Of a stretch of DNA of 17,826 bases, positions 14,395 to 17,826 are shown piece after piece (position 1 is the first letter of the stretch; each line of letters begins with the position of its first letter). The stretch is taken from assembly GCA_017882945.1 (NCBI GenBank), contig JADGON010000149.1, positions 1 to 17,826 on the forward strand. The letters are read 5' to 3'. Origin of the DNA: Acidimicrobiia bacterium. GTDB taxonomy: Bacteria > Actinomycetota > Acidimicrobiia > IMCC26256 > JAENVU01. Both the position numbers and the translations under genes were made by a program. The notes under the pieces were generated by a model. It saw only the letters and a program-made list of their open reading frames with translations, ran no database searches and was not told the DNA's origin.

Positions 14395-14817
14395 TCAGAG
14401 CCGCTTGCGGAACCAGAGTGCGGCGTCGCCCAGGGGGTAGTCGTCGACCCGGCCGACGAGCTCATAGCCCCGCCGGGTGTAGCGGTCGCCCGACCGGCCT
14501 GTGTGTGCGGCGTGCGTGAAGAGCACGACCTGGCGGCATCCTCGCCGCTTCGCCTCGGCCTCGGCCGTGTCGAGGAGCTGGGTCCCGAGGCCGCGTCCAC
14601 GTTGTGATTCCGCGACCCAGAGGTGCTGGAGCTCGCAGGTGCCGCCCCAGGTCCAGCCGTAGATCCCGGCGACGATCGCGCCGTCGTCACCGTGCCCGAA
14701 GATCGCGAGCTGGGTCTCGCCGCCGTGTCCGGTGGCTCGCGCGGTCTCCGCGGCGACGTGCGCCTCGAGCAGCGCGACCGCCGCGGGATCGGGGTCGTCC
14801 TCGACGGTGAGATCCAT
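14395..14817 (-). CDS. GNAT family N-acetyltransferase
   Basis: A 140-residue GCN5-related acetyltransferase, which transfers acetyl from acetyl-CoA to an amine. The acetyl-CoA loop motif QRGRGLG (72-78, Q/RxxGxG type) follows the beta-strand CELQHLWVAES and leads into the helix TQLLDTAEAEAKRRGCRQVVL. The C-terminal part has FTHAAHTGRSGDRYTRRGYELVGRVDDYPLGDAALWF. The substrate is unknown. It begins 14 bp after the SnoaL-like stop on the same strand, so the two are probably co-transcribed. No ribosome binding site is evident before ATG 14817. Confidence 0.9.
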   Translation of the reverse strand: MDLTVEDDPDPAAVALLEAHVAAETARATGHGGETQLAIFGHGDDGAIVAGIYGWTWGGTCELQHLWVAESQRGRGLGTQLLDTAEAEAKRRGCRQVVLFTHAAHTGRSGDRYTRRGYELVGRVDDYPLGDAALWFRKRL

Positions 14818-14831
14818 CGAGCGGCCCGGCC

Positions 14832-15254
14832 TCAGACGTCGAGGAGGAGCTGTTCCAGGAGCGCCGCGTCATCGAAGTAGTTGCGGAATGCACAGATCTG
14901 GTCGCCGCGGAACTCGGCGAAGGTCGCGCCGGCCAGCACGATGCGACGCCCGCTCGGCTCGATGGGCACCTCGTCGGCGATCACGAGCTGACCGGTGTGG
15001 TCCGCACCGATCCGCCACTCCGCGATCGCGTTGTCACCCACGAGGTAGATCGCATCGAACGAGATCACGATGTTCGACAGCACGTCGTGACGGTCACCGA
15101 ACTCCTCGGCGAGCTCGGCGCGAGAGCTCACGGCAAGGTTGGGCGACCAGCCCACCACGTCCTCGGTGAAGGTCTCCTCGAGCCGGCTCTCGTCGCCGGT
15201 GACGGCGGCTTCCAGCGCCTGGATGAGGACGGTCTCCTTGGTTGCCGTAGGCAC
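14832..15254 (-). CDS. SnoaL-like (NTF2-fold) protein
   Basis: A 140-residue protein of the SnoaL/NTF2-like cone fold, a pocket used by many small enzymes and ligand-binding proteins. The clues are the N-terminal helix ETVLIQALEAAVTGDESRLEETFTEDVVGWSP, the conserved AEWRIGADHTGQL and the strand ending GATFAEFRGDQICAFRNYFDDAALLEQL. No single active-site set is convincing, so enzyme or binder stays open. The GTG start at 15254 is well supported by an AGGAG Shine-Dalgarno sequence (15263-15267), 8 nt upstream. It probably lies in one operon with the GNAT gene; the SHOCT gene ends 68 bp upstream. Confidence 0.83.
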   Translation of the reverse strand: MPTATKETVLIQALEAAVTGDESRLEETFTEDVVGWSPNLAVSSRAELAEEFGDRHDVLSNIVISFDAIYLVGDNAIAEWRIGADHTGQLVIADEVPIEPSGRRIVLAGATFAEFRGDQICAFRNYFDDAALLEQLLLDV

Positions 15255-15262
15255 GGTGCTCT

Positions 15263-15267
15263 CTCCT
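15263..15267 (-). promoter_or_regulatory. Ribosome binding site of the SnoaL-like gene
   Basis: On the minus strand AGGAG precedes the GTG at 15254 by 8 nt. It decides the GTG start. Together with the SHOCT gene it is one of the few strong Shine-Dalgarno sites in this window, in contrast to the leaderless genes. Confidence 0.7.
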
Positions 15268-15322
15268 GATGTCGAGTCTGGACGCGTTGATCGCGAGGGT
15301 CGGGGACTGGTGTCGGGTCGAC

Positions 15323-15619
15323 CTAGATGCCGAGGAGCTTGGCCTTGGCGGCCGTGAACTCCTCGTCGGTCAGCACGCCCGAGTTGTGGAACTGCACCAG
15401 CTGATTCAGATCGGCGGTCGCGCCACCGGGCGCGGGCGGGGTCGGCGGCGCGTAGGCGGGCGCGGGGGCCTGCTGGGTCGCCGCGTAGGCGTCCTGGGCC
15501 TGCTCGTTGACCTGGGCCTGCTGCTCGCCCTTCTTGCCCATGTGGTAGGCGGTCCCGGCGACGGCAGCCCCGGCGGCCACTCGCATGAGCGGACGGCGGC
15601 GGCGCATCATCAGTCCCAT
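15323..15619 (-). CDS. Small SHOCT-domain protein
   Basis: A 98-residue protein. The N-terminus (MGLMMRRRRPLMR) is strongly basic and is followed by a small hydrophobic stretch (VAAGAAVAGTAYHMG, residues 14-28) that may be a weak membrane segment. A Gln/Ala/Pro-rich middle (about residues 30-65) leads to a C-terminal SHOCT motif (LNQLVQFHNSGVLTDEEFTAAKAKLLGI, residues 71-98), matching the usual L-x-x-L...G-x-x-T-x-E-E-F...K..LL pattern. SHOCT domains mediate oligomerisation or membrane-linked functions; the role here is unknown. The ATG at 15619 has a strong Shine-Dalgarno sequence (GAGGAG). A TAGCGT -10 lies at 15654-15659 and a cluster of CATCCG half-sites further upstream. Confidence 0.85.
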   Translation of the reverse strand: MGLMMRRRRPLMRVAAGAAVAGTAYHMGKKGEQQAQVNEQAQDAYAATQQAPAPAYAPPTPPAPGGATADLNQLVQFHNSGVLTDEEFTAAKAKLLGI

Positions 15620-15625
15620 GTGCTT

Positions 15626-15659
15626 CTCCTCTGGTAGTTCCGACGGCGGGGTCACGCTA
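15626..15659 (-). promoter_or_regulatory. SHOCT gene -10 hexamer and ribosome binding site
   Basis: On the minus strand TAGCGT (15654-15659) is the likely -10, giving a leader of about 28 nt before the ATG at 15619. The Shine-Dalgarno GAGGAG (15626-15631) is 6 nt upstream of the start. No convincing -35 is visible. Confidence 0.5.
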
Positions 15660-15704
15660 GACGCGATTCGCTGAGCGGCGTCTTCGGCTCCGCCCGCATG
15701 AAAC

Positions 15705-15742
15705 CATCCGGATGCCGTCCGCGTCGTCATCCGCAACGGATG
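15705..15742. promoter_or_regulatory. Two CATCCG/CGGATG inverted sites upstream of SHOCT gene
   Basis: A perfect palindrome CATCCGGATG (15705-15714) and, 23 bp further, CATCCG-CAA-CGGATG (15728-15742) use the same half-site. They lie upstream of the SHOCT gene's candidate -10, centred at roughly -62 and -88 from a likely start of transcription. They may be operators for an unknown regulator. Confidence 0.4.
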
Positions 15743-15757
15743 AATTCGGGAGACGGT

Positions 15758-15807
15758 TGGTGGGGTGCTCGGAATCGGGCAGGGTGACTCCGAGCACCGC
15801 GCCACCA
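15758..15807 (-). terminator. Strong hairpin, probable terminator of the TPR/SARP-like gene
   Basis: A long inverted repeat begins 37 nt after the stop of the large regulator gene. The core is GGTGCTCGGA (15764-15773), a 15-nt loop, then TCCGAGCACC (15789-15798), a perfect 10-bp stem. TGGTGG (15758-15763) and CCACCA (15802-15807) extend it across a GCG bulge. There is no U-tract, as is common for actinobacterial terminators. It separates this gene from the SHOCT gene downstream on the same strand. Confidence 0.6.
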
Positions 15808-15843
15808 GCCCGTAGCCACTGTCCTCTCCAATCCCGGACTGCG

Positions 15844-17622
15844 TCAAACATCCCGAGCTGCGAGTCGCGCCTGAAGGGTGTCCATCTGGCTCTGGGTCTC
15901 GAGCGCCCAGTCCGCGTACCCGCCGCCGGCGAGGGGCCGGCCCAGCAGCTCCCGGAGCTGCTCGACCTCGGCGAGATCGGTCGGCGCGGTGGGGTCCCGC
16001 ACGATCTCCCGGGCCCGAGCGCTCGCCGCGAGGTAGTCGCACTCGTCCACGTCGAGGCTCAGCTGGATGAGCCCGCCGTTGCGCCGCAGCCGCGACGCCG
16101 GACGGATGGTGTTGCGGATCTGGCTCAGCAGGTTGTCCAGCCGGTGGGTCGTGCGATCGGGGCTGCAGCCGGGCCACAGGTCTTCCACCAGGGTTTCGGC
16201 GTGCACGCCGGACGGGTGCGCGATGGCCAGGCGCGCCACTGCGTTGAGCGCCGCGACGGTCGGGAAGCGCACCGGCGTTCCGTTGACGATGACGCGCGGG
16301 GTTCCGAGGATCTCGACCCGGAACGTGGCCTCGCCACGCAGGTTGCGCTGCCAGGCCGGGTCATTGATGTGCGCGCCGGCCCGGCGGATCGCGGCGCGAT
16401 GCCAATATGCGGCGCGGCGCGAGTCGGTCGCGGCCAGGCCGGTCTCGGCGCGCGCGGTCCAGAAGTGCGCACCGAGTGGTTCGAGGGCTGCCAACGCTTC
16501 GGCGTACGCGGTCGTCGCGGCTGGGAGCTCGCCGGCGCGCGCCAGGGTGTCGCCGCGGATCAGCAGCGCGCGACCGCGCTCGAGTGGGTTGAGCGTGTCC
16601 GCCAGGAGGCGGTCGACCGCGGCGCTGCTCGCTTGGTCCTGGCCCGATTCCCGTTGCGCGATCGCCAGCGCTTGGAGCGCCCAGTTGGACCACCAGGACT
16701 CTCCGGTCTCCCGGAAGTAGCGGAGCGCGCGTTGTGCGTCGTCGACTGATCGAGGCGGATCCCAAGGTGACGCGAGCTCCGCACGCATCGTGAGGAGGAT
16801 CGCCTCGTACCAGTCGTTGTGCATCCCCCGCGCTTCGCGCAGTCCCTGGAGGAACTCTGCTTCGAGCTCCGTGTGATTACCTCGCAGCCCGGCCACCGCG
16901 CCGCGCGCGGCCGCGACGAGTGGAAGCTCGTAGCGGTTGTGCTCGTCAGGGATGCGACCGAGCGCCGCCTCGGCGTCTCGTGCCGCGTGTCCGACGCGGG
17001 CGAAGTCCCCGGTCCACCACGAGAAGAACGCGAGGTAGACGCACGCGATTCCCTCCGCGTGGGCGTTGTCGGCGATGCGCGCCTTGAGGAGCGCGGCTTC
17101 GGCCTGGGCGATGGCACCCATGAGGTCGCCACCCTGGTACGCGGCGAGCGCCGAGTGGGCTGCCGCGATCAGGTCGGCCGGGTTCTCGGGCCCCAACAGC
17201 TCCCGGGCGCGCAGCCACAGCTGGTTGGCGACTGCGATGCTTCCCATCGCGAGCTCTTCGTTGCCCAACATCAGACACGCGTAGCCGACGCCGTCGTCGT
17301 CTCCGGCCGCTTCGAGCTCACCCAGGGCCTTTCGAAGGATCGCCATGCCCCGACCGTGGTCGATCGAACAGATCGCGACGCCGGCGAGCAGCCCGGCCCA
17401 GGGGTGGCCATCGAGATCGAGGTCGTCGAGCGTTGCCGCGAACGGGACGAGCCGGTGCGCGAGATCGACGGCCACGATCGGCCCGGCCCACGCCTCGAGT
17501 GCGGCGATGCGCTCGTCGTCGGTGGAGGCTTCGGTCAGCTCGGTCCGCAGCGCGCGCTCCGCGCGGGCGCCTGCGTCGGCATCGAGTCCGTTCCCTGCCC
17601 TCCCTCGCCCCGTGCCGGTCAC
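15844..17622 (-). CDS. TPR regulator with C-terminal SARP-type DNA-binding domain
   Basis: A 592-residue protein from the chosen start. Residues about 60-430 are all-helical with TPR-like repeats: AGLLAGVAICSIDHGRGMAILRKALGELEAAGD, VANQLWLRARELLGPENP, AALLKARIADNAHAEGIACVYLAFFSWWTGDF and AALEPLGAHFWTARAETGL. Residues 434-535 match a SARP/OmpR-type winged helix (FRVEILGTPRVIVNGTPVRFP, LVEDLWPGCSPDRTTHRLDNLLSQIRNTI). The last 50 residues (LAEVEQLRELLGRPLAGGGYADWA..) look like the first part of a bacterial transcriptional activator domain, then the protein stops. Usual SARPs have the DNA-binding domain first. No ATPase motif is seen. The GTG at 17622 is chosen because the upstream codons (17623-17757) look non-coding and include 11-bp direct repeats; the exact start is uncertain. 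It probably regulates genes elsewhere. Confidence 0.82.
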   Translation of the reverse strand: MTGTGRGRAGNGLDADAGARAERALRTELTEASTDDERIAALEAWAGPIVAVDLAHRLVPFAATLDDLDLDGHPWAGLLAGVAICSIDHGRGMAILRKALGELEAAGDDDGVGYACLMLGNEELAMGSIAVANQLWLRARELLGPENPADLIAAAHSALAAYQGGDLMGAIAQAEAALLKARIADNAHAEGIACVYLAFFSWWTGDFARVGHAARDAEAALGRIPDEHNRYELPLVAAARGAVAGLRGNHTELEAEFLQGLREARGMHNDWYEAILLTMRAELASPWDPPRSVDDAQRALRYFRETGESWWSNWALQALAIAQRESGQDQASSAAVDRLLADTLNPLERGRALLIRGDTLARAGELPAATTAYAEALAALEPLGAHFWTARAETGLAATDSRRAAYWHRAAIRRAGAHINDPAWQRNLRGEATFRVEILGTPRVIVNGTPVRFPTVAALNAVARLAIAHPSGVHAETLVEDLWPGCSPDRTTHRLDNLLSQIRNTIRPASRLRRNGGLIQLSLDVDECDYLAASARAREIVRDPTAPTDLAEVEQLRELLGRPLAGGGYADWALETQSQMDTLQARLAARDV

Positions 17623-17691
17623 CCACCGTAGACGGAGCCGAACCGCCGCGTCACGGACACGAACCCGACGGCAGGCACTCTGACCAGGGTT

Positions 17692-17709
17692 TTGAGGTTT
17701 CTGTGAGGT
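17692..17709 (-). promoter_or_regulatory. SARP-like direct repeat (11-bp period)
   Basis: On the minus strand ACCTCAC-AGAA-ACCTCAA is two heptads with an 11-bp period, the layout known for SARP binding sites. It lies 70-87 bp upstream of the chosen GTG start. A -10-like CAGAGT follows about 9 nt downstream (17677-17682). Autoregulation by the adjacent gene is a plausible but untested reading. Confidence 0.4.
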
Positions 17710-17826
17710 CGGTGGGCTAGAGATCAGGCGCGGAGTCGGCGCTCGCAGCTGCGGCAACGGCGACTCTGTGTGGGCACGGCAGCGAGCGGGTTCGGTGAGC
17801 GCACGATGGGTGGGTCGGCCCCCCCA
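17710..17826. other. Right-edge region without supported gene
   Basis: I see no gene, tRNA or strong promoter here. A GTG near the right end (after position 17800) could start a rightward gene outside the window, but without a ribosome binding site or enough sequence this cannot be supported. Confidence 0.3.

Noticed and set aside
13242..14519. A 425-codon plus-strand frame opposite the MFS gene
   Set aside because: Very Glu/Arg/Gly-rich translation mirrors hydrophobic MFS codons on the other strand; no motif is present.
15705..15742. A CRISPR-like or tandem repeat array
   Set aside because: Only two inverted sites with a 23-bp offset; no regular repeat-spacer series and no cas genes.
17623..17757. 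An N-terminal extension of the TPR/SARP-like protein to 17757
   Set aside because: The extra residues are Arg/Pro-rich with no fold signal, and the segment contains the promoter-like direct repeats.
1..17826. tRNA, rRNA, insertion sequence or prophage features
   Set aside because: No TPsiC-like plus cloverleaf context, no transposase or integrase reading frame, and no terminal inverted repeats with target duplications were seen by eye.

Overview
This is a GC-rich, densely packed chromosomal segment that reads as an actinobacterium. An Acidimicrobiia-like lineage is a guess from gene content and promoter style; no rRNA or marker gene is present to fix it. Supporting signs are an F420-type (DDN family) nitroreductase, a SARP-type DNA-binding domain, a HelZ-like SNF2 protein paired with a SWIM protein, a cytochrome P450, frequent GTG starts, and several promoters whose -10 hexamer lies only 6-9 nt before the start codon (apparent leaderless genes). 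I see no phage, insertion sequence, CRISPR array, tRNA or rRNA.

Layout. 1-2990 (+): the 3' part of a 2-oxo-acid dehydrogenase E2 gene, then a fused E1 alpha/beta gene overlapping it by 4 bp. 2977-7375 (-): a leaderless SNF2-family ATPase gene, a SWIM zinc-finger gene coupled to it by an ATGA overlap, then an ArsR-type repressor fused to an SRPBCC domain with its own promoter. That promoter carries a perfect palindrome filling the -35/-10 spacer. 7376-7611 is a divergent control region. 7612-9918 (+): a cytochrome P450 and a ketol-acid reductoisomerase-like protein whose active site looks altered. 9919-12339 (-): a VOC protein, an unrecognised probable beta-propeller protein preceded by what looks like the tail of a lost nucleotidyl cyclase gene, and a GatB/YqeY protein. 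12564-13094 (+): a DDN-family oxidoreductase. 13110-17622 (-): an MFS transporter, a GNAT acetyltransferase, a SnoaL/NTF2-like protein, a small SHOCT protein, and a large TPR regulator with a C-terminal SARP-like DNA-binding domain.

How the genes may work together. E2 and E1 form a 2-oxo-acid dehydrogenase operon; E3 and the lipoyl domain lie outside the window. The SNF2 and SWIM proteins are probably functional partners in DNA or chromatin remodelling or repair. P450 and the KARI-like protein are neighbours on one strand, but the second has its own promoter signal, so a joint pathway is only a hypothesis. The rest looks like ordinary accessory metabolism and regulation. The points most worth a second look are the ArsR-SRPBCC operator/promoter, the KARI-like protein lacking the usual catalytic His, the inverted-order SARP/TPR regulator with 11-bp direct repeats upstream, and the recurrent leaderless promoters, including a 14-bp sequence shared by two of them.
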